This document shows, piece by piece, positions 53,767 through 62,063 of a DNA stretch of 64,000 bases (positions are counted from its first letter, which is position 1; each line of letters starts with the position of its first letter). Source of the stretch: Dactylosporangium roseum. Lineage in GTDB: Bacteria > Actinomycetota > Actinomycetes > Mycobacteriales > Micromonosporaceae. The notes beneath the pieces were generated by a model. That model searched no databases. It was not told where the DNA came from and was given only the letters and a program-made list of their open reading frames with translations. The stretch covers positions 7,643,501 to 7,707,500 of the forward strand of contig NZ_CP073721.1 of NCBI RefSeq assembly GCF_025264685.1, given 5' to 3'. A program made the translations under genes and the position numbers.

Positions 53767-56700
53767 CTATTCCTGCTCGCGGATAAACCGCAGAAGGTCG
53801 CCGACGGTGGTGAAGGGCGTCTCTTCTCCGACGAATGCCGCCGGCACCGGGCGTCGGGTGACGAAGAGCGGTCGTACCACGTAGCCGGTGTCCGCGGGCA
53901 GCGGGGGAAGGCCGAGCTTGGCGGCGACCTCGGCGGCGTACGGCGCCAGGTCGGCGAGCTTGCGTTGCAGCTGAGTTAGGTACGCCGGTTTACTCCGGTG
54001 CCCCACGTAGAAGGTGTCGAGGTGCCGGCGGATCTCGGGCGTTACGAAGATGTCGGCCGGGTCCTTAACCTCGAGGAGCCAGATGATGCGCGAGCCCAGG
54101 TGCCCCGCAACTGTGTCGATCTCACCGGACAGCGAGGGCACGCCGAGCCGGCCAGGGTCCGTCTCCTTGACCTGTGACCGGGTGGTGTATCCCGCGCCGG
54201 CAAGCAGGTGGTCGACATCGCTTTCGAGTGCCTTGTTCCGTTCGTCGCGAATGTTTTCCAGAGCCCGATTAATCGCCTTGGGCGGCTCCGGCTGGCTCCA
54301 GGGCAGCAGGCCTTGCCGCAGATAGTTCAGGTAGACGGTCATGGCGGCGTAGCAAAAGAACGGGGCGATCATCAGCGTCCCGGCGGGCAGCTCGACGAGC
54401 GGCTGGATGAGGATGCGGCGTTTGCGACTCCGCGCGTGCCATGGTCGCCAATCAGCTGCCTGAAGATCAGGAACTGTGCTGGTGAGTACGGTAATGGCAG
54501 CGCTCGCTCGGTCCGGTCCGCCGGCGATCTCACCGAGGTCGGTAGCCTCTAGAAGATATGCGACGGCATCGTCGCGTTCGACGATCACGAGGTGGTCACC
54601 GACGGCGGGAACCGGCCACCGGGCCAACGCGACTAGTACAGTCAGGATGTCGCCCGCCGACGCGCCGTAGCTGCCCAGCATGGCCTTGTCCAGGTGCTCG
54701 GGAACGAGATCACCACTCGGACTGACGTGGACATCGGTTTCGGTGGCCGAGTCAACCTCAGGATCGAGTGACAGCGGTGCACCCATCTGCTCGAGCAACC
54801 GTGCCTGCCGGTATTTCGTGACGTTTACGGCGTAGACCCGGCCCTGGCCGGCTCCAGCGGTTGCGGCTGTGCCCGAGGTGTCCGGCACGGTCTTGATCTC
54901 GTAGCTGGTCGTGATGGTGAGCGCGGTCGGGTTGAGCTGATGGTGGATCGCCTCGCTCCGGCCGGTCGCTTCGAGGTAGGACCAGGCGGCGGCCAGGATC
55001 TGCATCCAGCCGATCTGGTCCACGCGTGCCGGCCCGGCGGGTTCAGCCCGCAGCGCGGCTTCGATCGCGGTCTCGTTGCACCGTCGCAGGCGCAGGTGCG
55101 TCTCCTCGACCTCTGCGGAGCGGGTGACGGGATCCCAGGACAGCTGCATCGTACGAGCCCGGCGGATGTCGGCGATTTCGCGTTCTTTGGCGGCGACCGT
55201 GCGATCGAGTTGGCGCATCCCCGTGGCCACGAGGTCGCCCAGAGCGTGTCGGCTAAGCAGTTGGGTTAGCTCGGCCAGTGCCGCACGGGCGAGAACCTGG
55301 CCATCGAGCCGCTTGGCTTCGTCACTGGTGTAGGTTCCCGGCTCGACTCCGGCGCGCCGTACGGCCTCGGCCACGGCCAGCTGCGCTCCGGCAACGAGGG
55401 CGTCATCGAGGGGCCAGGGTGCCGGCAGCGAGGGCCGAGCCGTCGGCGACGTGGTGCTTTCGACTACGTAGGTCGGCTTGGCCGCCTCCCATGCAGTTCG
55501 CACCGTTTCCGCGGCGCCTTCAGGAACTGTGGCCTGCCGGATCAGGTCGTGGAACGCTGCGGCCATGGCCAGGCCTGCGGCATTGCCGTCCGCGACCGTG
55601 TCCTCGATCAGCCGGTCGATGTCGACGTGCAGCTCAGCCCGCACGACCCGCCGTTTCGGACCATCGTGGAAATGCACGTTCGCCGGCTCGATCGAGCGTG
55701 ACGAAGGCGGCTGATCCGGGGATTTACCGGACTGTGCCCGGTGAAGGGTGCTGAGATAACCGGCCACGTCGACGTCGTGGTGGGCCGCGTTCCATGGACC
55801 CGCGATCTGGTCGATGCCGTACGCGAACGCCCCGGCTAGAGTGTTTAACGTTTCCCGGTGGGTGGGGTCCCACGCGTCGTCGGCACAGCGGACCGCGACC
55901 GGGACCTCGCCGAGGTGGATCTGCCAGCCGATCGGCGTCGGCATCGTTGTATCGGCCGGGTCGCGGTGCGGCTCGGGCTCGCCCTGCAGTTGGACGCTGC
56001 AGGACGACCAGCCATACACCGACGGCGGCCCGACTGCGGGATCCGTGGCGCCCATCCAGTCCTGGATCGGTGACAGCTCAAGGGTAGCGAGCGCCTGTTC
56101 CAGGCCGGCGTGACCCGCGCTGCGCTCCCACTCGGCCATGCCCCAGTGCGGTTCGATCGAGATCATGTGGGGCGCGTGCGCACCGCCGAACAGCGTCTTG
56201 CCGTTGGCGTGCCACCACTGCCAGATGTTGATCGCCTCGAAGGCGAGCAACTTGCCTCTGGTACCTCGAGCGAGCTCGCGGCAGAACAGGTACAGGTCCG
56301 TCTCCTCGTCGGCCGTGGTCGAAGCCCAGATGACGTCGTCCAAGGACATGATCGGCAGGCCCTGCGGCTGAGAGGGCGGGGCGACGTGCCCCGACGACGC
56401 GACGACCAGCAGTGGGACCACCTCAAGCCCAGGGCCGAGGTCGAGCACCCCACCAGGAACGCGGACGCGGACCGGCCGATCGGGGTACCGACGTGCCGCT
56501 TGGGCTACCCGGTACGCCTCGGGAGGTCCTGGGTAGGGCGGAGGGCCCGGCTTGAGCTGCGTCACCAGCTGAACCGCAAGTGCCCGTCCGTCACCGATCA
56601 GCGCGACCCACTGCACGACGTCGTCGGTGGTGCTGACCGAAGGCCCGTCAACGCCATCGGGCGCGCCGAGTACTTCGTCGGCGAAACGGAATAGCGCCCG

Positions 56701-57567
56701 GCGAAGGCGATCGGCCGCCATCTGGGCGAACCGCCGAGCGACTCGGGGTTCCTCGGCGGCTCGCGCCGCCAGCTCAACGACGCCATGTGCTGTGGCCTCG
56801 GGCAAGAAGGCAGGCGGCAACCAGAACCGCTGCTCCGGCACGACTTCAGGCTTCGTCAGCGACACCGCCAGGTAGCGCCCGAAGGCACTGTTCGGATCTG
56901 TGACGTCGTAGCTCAGCGTCCCGAATGGTGCGGTCGCCCAGTCGTACGCGGCCTGAGCCTGCGGCGAGACCAGCAGTCCTGCCGGCACGGGCGAGCCAAG
57001 CAAGTTCTGAACCGCCGCCAGCTCATCCGGTTCGAGCGAGACGGACTCGTCGTCGTCCGCTGGCGCGGCCGGCCATGCCGGCGCAATCACGGTGACCGCG
57101 TAGTCGGCGTAGCGAAGGGCCAGCTCAGTAAAGTGGCTGATGCCGAACCCGAGCTCCTCGATCAAGTACGAGTCCGTAGCCTGCGCGACCAGGGCCCATC
57201 GGGCGAGGTCTGCGACCGGCCGTTCCACGGACCCAGGAAACAGTCGCACAACGTCCGCGCCGACACGTCCCAGAACAACGAGCCGGGGATCCGCCGGAAC
57301 GAAGTCCTCGTACCGGCTGATGCGTGGGTCGTCGGTCAGGCACTCCTCGACCAAACCCGGCAGATCCACCACGTCAACCGCGCGTCCGCCGCTTGAGCTA
57401 CGCAGCGCCAGCGACAGCAGATGGCCAACGGACGGCCAGCGGTGACGGATGCTCGGGCTCGCGCCCGCCGCGGTCAACAACGCAAGAAGGCTGTCACGGT
57501 TGCGGCTCGCGATCCGCTTGCCGAGCGACACCCGACCGGTTCCACGGCCTCGCTTACGCTCTGCCAT
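53767..57567 (-). CDS. Giant protein (1266 aa) with C-terminal PD-(D/E)XK-like motif
   Basis: Start ATG 57567 is chosen for GAGGCGGG directly upstream; an open frame continues 37 codons further. Most of the protein is of unknown fold, without a P-loop or membrane helix. Near the C-terminus (about residues 1148-1168), GEIDTVAGHLGSRIIWLLEVK has the Asp...Glu-x-Lys pattern of restriction-like nucleases. The acidic and aromatic middle (INIWQWWHANGKTLFGG, WMGATDPAVGP) is not recognised. It lies in the defence-rich part of the island and ends 456 bases from the end of the Avs-like gene, convergently. It may be a single-protein defence or DNA-modification system. Confidence 0.68.
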   Translation of the reverse strand: MAERKRGRGTGRVSLGKRIASRNRDSLLALLTAAGASPSIRHRWPSVGHLLSLALRSSSGGRAVDVVDLPGLVEECLTDDPRISRYEDFVPADPRLVVLGRVGADVVRLFPGSVERPVADLARWALVAQATDSYLIEELGFGISHFTELALRYADYAVTVIAPAWPAAPADDDESVSLEPDELAAVQNLLGSPVPAGLLVSPQAQAAYDWATAPFGTLSYDVTDPNSAFGRYLAVSLTKPEVVPEQRFWLPPAFLPEATAHGVVELAARAAEEPRVARRFAQMAADRLRRALFRFADEVLGAPDGVDGPSVSTTDDVVQWVALIGDGRALAVQLVTQLKPGPPPYPGPPEAYRVAQAARRYPDRPVRVRVPGGVLDLGPGLEVVPLLVVASSGHVAPPSQPQGLPIMSLDDVIWASTTADEETDLYLFCRELARGTRGKLLAFEAINIWQWWHANGKTLFGGAHAPHMISIEPHWGMAEWERSAGHAGLEQALATLELSPIQDWMGATDPAVGPPSVYGWSSCSVQLQGEPEPHRDPADTTMPTPIGWQIHLGEVPVAVRCADDAWDPTHRETLNTLAGAFAYGIDQIAGPWNAAHHDVDVAGYLSTLHRAQSGKSPDQPPSSRSIEPANVHFHDGPKRRVVRAELHVDIDRLIEDTVADGNAAGLAMAAAFHDLIRQATVPEGAAETVRTAWEAAKPTYVVESTTSPTARPSLPAPWPLDDALVAGAQLAVAEAVRRAGVEPGTYTSDEAKRLDGQVLARAALAELTQLLSRHALGDLVATGMRQLDRTVAAKEREIADIRRARTMQLSWDPVTRSAEVEETHLRLRRCNETAIEAALRAEPAGPARVDQIGWMQILAAAWSYLEATGRSEAIHHQLNPTALTITTSYEIKTVPDTSGTAATAGAGQGRVYAVNVTKYRQARLLEQMGAPLSLDPEVDSATETDVHVSPSGDLVPEHLDKAMLGSYGASAGDILTVLVALARWPVPAVGDHLVIVERDDAVAYLLEATDLGEIAGGPDRASAAITVLTSTVPDLQAADWRPWHARSRKRRILIQPLVELPAGTLMIAPFFCYAAMTVYLNYLRQGLLPWSQPEPPKAINRALENIRDERNKALESDVDHLLAGAGYTTRSQVKETDPGRLGVPSLSGEIDTVAGHLGSRIIWLLEVKDPADIFVTPEIRRHLDTFYVGHRSKPAYLTQLQRKLADLAPYAAEVAAKLGLPPLPADTGYVVRPLFVTRRPVPAAFVGEETPFTTVGDLLRFIREQE

Positions 57568-57676
57568 TCCCGCCTCATACTGTGATTCGCCAACCTCGTG
57601 CGTGCCCCAGTCGAGGACGGTAACAACGAACCCACCGCTGGACGACTCGATAACCATTCGAGTGACATCAGCAAGC

Positions 57677-57714
57677 ACTACGGATCAAAGGTTAGGGTTC
57701 GAGTCCCTTCGGGC
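57677..57714 (+). repeat. Degenerate copy of the tRNA-Arg attachment site
   Basis: 38 bases matching the tRNA-Arg 3' region except for two single-base deletions (ACTACGGATCA-AAGGTTAG-GGTTCGAGTCCCTTCGGGC). It lies 110 bases upstream of the giant gene and suggests an older insertion junction inside the island. Confidence 0.8.
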
Positions 57715-57727
57715 AAGCTTGATCGAC

Positions 57728-57763
57728 TGGCGCCTGGCCTGCTGAAACGCAGGCCAGGCGCCA
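57728..57763. terminator. Perfect hairpin after the degenerate att copy
   Basis: 15-base arms TGGCGCCTGGCCTGC and its complement with a 6-base loop TGAAAC. It may be the terminator that once followed the tRNA gene or an element end. No U-tract. Confidence 0.7.
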
Positions 57764-57881
57764 TCGTCGTTCGTCCGGTGTGGACAGTGGGTGTCACGTA
57801 GGTGCGCCGTGGGTGCCTGCGGTTGCACGGGCTGCTCGGCGTGTTTCGGCTTCCTGACCTGGGGCTTCTTCGTCTCGGGTT

Positions 57882-58076
57882 GTGTGCCCACCGGACATGG
57901 CGCTCGAACGGAAGCACGGTGGTCAGCGGCAGGATCGGCTTCAGGCCGAAGCGCTCGGTCACCTCGATCCTGTCGGTGTCGAACTTCGCCGACGACAGCA
58001 AAGCGAAGTCCTCATCCACGGACACTGCCTCACTGGCGTGTACCAGTCCTGCACGTACGTTGTGCAGCTCCTCGAT
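57882..58076 (-). pseudogene. Gene remnant near the degenerate att site
   Basis: 65 codons with strong coding bias (IEELHNVRAGLVHASEAVSV, then DFALLSSAKFDTDRIEVTER, and GLKPILPLTTVLPFERHVRW), preceded in frame by TGA and with no start context. The downstream sequence continues better in another frame. It looks like the internal part of a gene truncated and frameshifted by insertion. No family recognised. Confidence 0.45.
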
Positions 58077-58123
58077 CGGTATTCAGTTAGCCCCGCCTCA
58101 CTGTCTATGCATAACCTCTAGCA

Positions 58124-58582
58124 ATGTATCCGCGCGGGCTCAATGATGATCACGAAACGGCGGTGCGTGCGGCCGCGTCCGCATTCCGTGCAGGGCTGGA
58201 GCGAGGTGGCCTCCGGATGGTCAGCCTCGCCGAGTTTCCGAAGGGCTCATGCGGAGACGCGTGCGAGCTGCTGGGCCAGTTCCTCGCCGACTCGGGGCTC
58301 GGTGACTGGCAGTACCGGTCGGGCAAGCGGGACGAGCCGTTCCACACGCATGCGTGGCTCGAGCAGGACGGGCTGATCCTGGATATCACGGCAGATCAGT
58401 TCCCGGACATCGACGAGCCGGTCATCCTTACCCGAGACTCGGGTTGGCACGCACAGTTCCAGCTCATGGGCGGAGGGCACGTGGCAAACCTCGGCCGGTT
58501 CGACGGCCATGACCATGTAGGCGACGCGCAGTGGACGTACGCAGAGCTGGTACGGCGCGCCACCGAGCCTCCAGCGGCATAG
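58124..58582 (+). CDS. Papain-like/transglutaminase-like small protein
   Basis: 152 residues. The motif order Cys (GSCGDACELLGQFL), His (HTHAWLEQDGLI) and Asp (LDITADQF) matches a papain-like cysteine peptidase or transglutaminase fold. GTATCCGC gives no clear ribosome site for ATG 58124. It lies between the degenerate and perfect att copies. Peptidase or deamidase activity is possible; the substrate is unknown. Confidence 0.65.
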   Translation: MYPRGLNDDHETAVRAAASAFRAGLERGGLRMVSLAEFPKGSCGDACELLGQFLADSGLGDWQYRSGKRDEPFHTHAWLEQDGLILDITADQFPDIDEPVILTRDSGWHAQFQLMGGGHVANLGRFDGHDHVGDAQWTYAELVRRATEPPAA

Positions 58583-58674
58583 GGTCACGCACCACTCCCG
58601 AGGCGCCGGCCGATGGCGAGCCGGCATGTCCCACACGAGGCGGCTCCGGTCGTTGAGTCAGGCATACCGACGAG

Positions 58675-59199
58675 ATGACCCGAGTGCGAGGCAGCGTGCC
58701 GATCTTCCTGAAGAACCTTCCCCCGGCCGACCGGGACCAAGACCTTCGGGTCTTCCTGCAGCTCGAAGCGATCGCCGACTTGCGGTGGCCCGACGACGTG
58801 GTGCGGCAGTGGCTCTACGACCACGGTGAACACCTTGAATTCCTCAGAGACTACGAAGACCTCGACCTCGCACGAATCCGGTGGAACCTTGAGGACGTCC
58901 CCGTTGCAGAACTCAAATCGATACCCACCGGCCCCAGCGACCAGGAGTGGCTCGAGGAGGTCGCGGCAGATCACGTCTACTGGCTGAGCAAGCGCCCGCA
59001 ACGAATTCAGGACGCCTGGGAGAACGAGGGAACGTGGCTCGTACCACCGATCATGATCTCCCGCGACCTGCTTCATCCAGAAAGCCGCGGGCTGCAAGTG
59101 ATCGAAGGACGGATGCGCACCGGAATCCTGCAGGGACGACGATCCGGTGACCTGCACGTCGCCGACAGCCACCAGGCATGGGTCGGACGATCCCGCTGA
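58675..59199 (+). CDS. Protein of unknown function, 174 residues
   Basis: ATG 58675, 92 bases after the papain-like gene. Acidic, with aromatic residues (RWPDDVVRQWLYDHGEHLEFLRDYEDLD) and a C-terminal LVPPIMISRDLLHPESRGLQ that vaguely resembles ParB/toxin-associated proteins. I do not recognise a family. It may form a unit with the papain-like gene. Confidence 0.6.
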   Translation: MTRVRGSVPIFLKNLPPADRDQDLRVFLQLEAIADLRWPDDVVRQWLYDHGEHLEFLRDYEDLDLARIRWNLEDVPVAELKSIPTGPSDQEWLEEVAADHVYWLSKRPQRIQDAWENEGTWLVPPIMISRDLLHPESRGLQVIEGRMRTGILQGRRSGDLHVADSHQAWVGRSR

Positions 59200-59479
59200 T
59201 CCGTCCGCCAGGCGGCCGCGCCGGAGGGCGGCTGCCATCGAGCGTGGGACCGATCGTCGGGATCGCGTTGTGTTCCTAGCGTGATCGGACGTAGCACAAC
59301 TGTCGAGCACAACCCGCACCAAACCAGCACGGACGCCGAGCGCTCGCGAGTCCGGCGGTTCCGACGGGAAGCGAGATCGCGTGGACCTGCGGATACGTAT
59401 CGCGCCGTTCGAGTACGGAGCCCTTGCGAAACGACACGTTTTCGTGAGATGGTACAAGTGGTCCTCTGCGCCCGAAGCG

Positions 59480-59525
59480 TCTGACTACGGATCAGAAGGT
59501 TAGGGGTTCGAGTCCCTTCGGGCGC
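59480..59525 (+). repeat. Right attachment site (46-bp copy of tRNA-Arg 3' end)
   Basis: Identical to 25824-25869. It marks the right end of the first island and the left end of a second element. The upstream part of the tRNA is not present, so it is not a functional tRNA gene. Confidence 0.9.
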
Positions 59526-59585
59526 CCCACACGAAAGCAGGGAATATAGCCAACCGGCTATATTCCCTGCTTTCGTGTGGGGCGC
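59522..59585. repeat. Perfect 30-bp-arm hairpin at the att junction
   Basis: Arms 59522-59551 and 59556-59585 are perfectly complementary with a 4-base spacer AACC. It begins inside the last four bases of the att copy. It may block transcription through the junction or provide integrase binding. The related flank at 25887 retains only part of this symmetry. Confidence 0.85.
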
Positions 59586-59813
59586 ATGTGGGGCGCGGTC
59601 CTGCCTCACGTTTGTGCAGCTCAGAGGGCGTATCCGCCGCGATTCTCGGCTCGAACACATTCCGAACGCCCGATCACAACAGGAACACAACGGTCCCATC
59701 TGGCGGGACATCCGCTTGTGATCGTGGGACGGCGTTCACTGTTTTCGCAGCTCAGCGACATCTTCTCTTGCCGTACGCGAAGCGATTCCGAGTCCCGACC
59801 ATCTGATAACACG

Positions 59814-61244
59814 TCAGAAGGTTCCGCCCGCTCTACGCCGGGCTGCCCTGGCGTTGCGCGCGACACGGCGTCGTTTGGCGGCCGGGACCTCGGCTGCGTT
59901 CGGTCGCTGACCTGCGTGAGGGCGTCGGGGACGCTGAATGACCCGTTTGGTGACGGGGCGGCCTGCCAGACGATCGTCGCCAACCCCGAGGATCAGCCGG
60001 GCGGTAGCTTCGGCCTCAGTGCGTTGCACGGCGGGGAGCACGTTGGTGTACACGTCCGCGGTCATCGCGATCGTGGAGTGCCCGAGGAGGCCCTGGATCG
60101 TCTTGAGATCGGCGCCGGCGCTGTGGGCGAGGCTGGCTGTTCCGTGGCGCAGGTCCTGCAGGCGAATCGGTGGCAGGTCAGCCCGGTCGATGAGCAGACG
60201 GAAGCGTTGGCTGAAGTAGCCGGGATGGAACGGCGCGCCGTCGGGCCTGGTGAAGAATACCCACTGGGCAGGCAAAGCTTTCCGGCGTCGTCACGGCGTT
60301 CCTGTCGCCGCTCCTGGCCTCGACGGTGCAGACGCAGGACCTGCACGCTGTAGGGGTCCAGCGCGACGATTCGGCGGCTGGTAGCGGACTTGGGTGCCCC
60401 TTCGTGGACGGTGTAGCCGACCGTGGTGCGCTGACGGGCGATGGCCAGCTGGGCGTTATCGAGGTCGACGTCGGTCCACCGCAGTCCGGCGGCTTCGCCA
60501 CGGCGCAGGCCACGCGCCGCGAGGAGCCACCACAAGGCGTACAGGTTGTCGTGGCGTACTGATTGCAGAAACTCGGCGAGTTGTTCCGGCGTCCAGACCG
60601 CGACGACGGGGCGCTCGCCAGTAGCCCGCCACGCGGCCACCCGCGGCGGCGTCCAGACCTCGGCGTGTGAGCGTTCGCGGGCCGGTAGTTCCACCCCGAC
60701 CGCCGGGTTGGTGACGATGATGCCGTCGCGGACCGCGGCGTTGAGCGCTGCCCGCAGTGTTCGGTGCAGATGTTGCAGCGTGCAGACGGTGTGCCTGTGC
60801 CCGTAGCGGTTGGTGGCCCTGCCGATCTCGGCGAAGGCTGCGGTGAGTTGCCGCGTGGTCAGCTCGGCGAGGGTGAGATGGCCGACGGCTGAGATCAGGA
60901 ATCGCTGGATGTCGTGGCTGTAGTTCGCCGCCGTGGTGGGCCGGATCCGGGGTGCGGCCGGCTATCCAGTACTGCAGCCATCGTTTGACGGTCCAGTTCT
61001 GTGCGGTGCGTTCCTCGGCCGACAGCCGCAGGAACTCGTCGCGGGCTTCACGAGCGGCCTGCTCGCTGGGAAAGCCGCCGCAGCGCACGCGTTCGGTCCG
61101 CCCGAGCAGGTCGTGGATCGCACTGGTGAAGTACCAGCTGCCGTGGTCCGGTTCGGGTAGGCGTGGGCAGCGTTCGCCCCAGCGCCGCTTGGTCGTCGGG
61201 TCGATGCAGCCGCATCGTTTGAAGATTCCGGCAGTGTTGCTCAT
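59814..61244 (-). pseudogene. Tyrosine integrase 3, broken by two frameshifts
   Basis: ATG 61244 starts KRCGCIDPTTKRRWGERC...HGSWYF. The frame shifts near 60950 (after WLQYWIAGRTP) and again near 60275 (at the transition to QWVFFTRPDG). Joined, it gives a full integrase with GLRRGEA, LQDLRHG (first His replaced by Gln), GHST and TADVYTNV, about 440 residues, closest to integrase 2. Either it is decayed or the sequence has two indel errors. Confidence 0.8.
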
Positions 61245-61683
61245 GTGATCCCCGTGTCTGTCGCTCGTACTTCTCGTTCCGGTTCAACGGCTAGTTGGCT
61301 GGCGATAGAGCCGTTTCACCGAGCTCGCGCCGTGCCGCATAGACGCGTGGATGGGTCGGCCTGTCACTGGGCGGCTGACAAGCAGCGGCGTGACACCGTG
61401 CAACAGGTTTCAGAGGTTGCGTTCTTAGCCAAGCCGTGCCCTGCGGGTTTGATCGGCATGACGGCGGCTGCGGCGTCCGAGCGGGACCAGTACCCGCTCT
61501 GTCGGGCCCAGGGCCCTGGCTTGTTCTCGCTGAGAGGCGCCGCACGACCATCGACGCCGAGCTGGCTGGTTAACACTGCCTGGCCCTTGACGGTGCCGCG
61601 GGCCGTGCTGGCTACCGGCGTAGCGCTGTAGTTGCAGCAGCTTAGAGCCTACGCCTGTTCACCATGCCTGTACATGGCTCACC
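61245..61683. other. 439-base region upstream of integrase 3 and the GntR gene
   Basis: Divergent spacer with no supported gene. Near the GntR gene the bases CCATGCCTGTACATGG form a short inverted repeat (around 61660-61680) that may be its operator. Confidence 0.45.
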
Positions 61684-61974
61684 ATGGTTACCCCTCGGCG
61701 ACTATGGGTCTCCGGCCGATGGGATGGTCAGGAGGTGATCGACCGTGAAGGGCCTACCCCGCTATACGTGCAGGTGGCAGACGCCATCCAGGCACGCATC
61801 GACGCGGGCGAACTTCTGCCGAACCGGCCGATCCCGTCGGAGAACCAGCTCGTCCAGGAGTATGCAGTCGCCCGAGGAACCGCCCGCAAAGCGATCCAAC
61901 TCCTCCGCGACCGTGGACTCGTAGCCACGGTCGTAGGCCGTGGTACCTACGTCGCCACCACCGCCAACGGTTAG
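61684..61974 (+). CDS. Small GntR-type transcriptional regulator
   Basis: 96 residues if ATG 61684 is used, 79 from GTG 61735. The winged helix is PLYVQVADAIQARIDAGELL...SENQLVQEYAVARGTARKAIQLLRDRGLV, and no effector domain follows. A perfect AGGAGGTGATC at 61730-61740 overlaps the inner GTG, leaving the start ambiguous. Such short GntR proteins are common regulators on actinomycete integrative elements. Confidence 0.85.
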   Translation: MVTPRRLWVSGRWDGQEVIDREGPTPLYVQVADAIQARIDAGELLPNRPIPSENQLVQEYAVARGTARKAIQLLRDRGLVATVVGRGTYVATTANG

Positions 61975-62063
61975 CGATGGGAGTTCGGGCCGTCGTCCGG
62001 TGGCGCCGCAGCTACGTGGGTCCCTCGCGTAACGACCTCCGATCGTCGGCGGCAGCGTTCAGC

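Larger units (their letters stand above)
59200..59813. other. 614-base region holding the right att site
   Basis: Contains the 46-bp attachment repeat and the large hairpin; no gene supported. A minus-strand open frame across the att copy encodes the tRNA-antisense peptide EGTRTPNLLIRSQ and is spurious. Confidence 0.6.

Noticed and set aside
59480..59525. Second functional tRNA-Arg gene
   Set aside because: Only the 3' part is present; the acceptor 5' strand and D-arm are missing.
59073..59711. Minus-strand open frame across the right att copy
   Set aside because: It contains the same tRNA-antisense peptide, because the att repeat is tRNA sequence.
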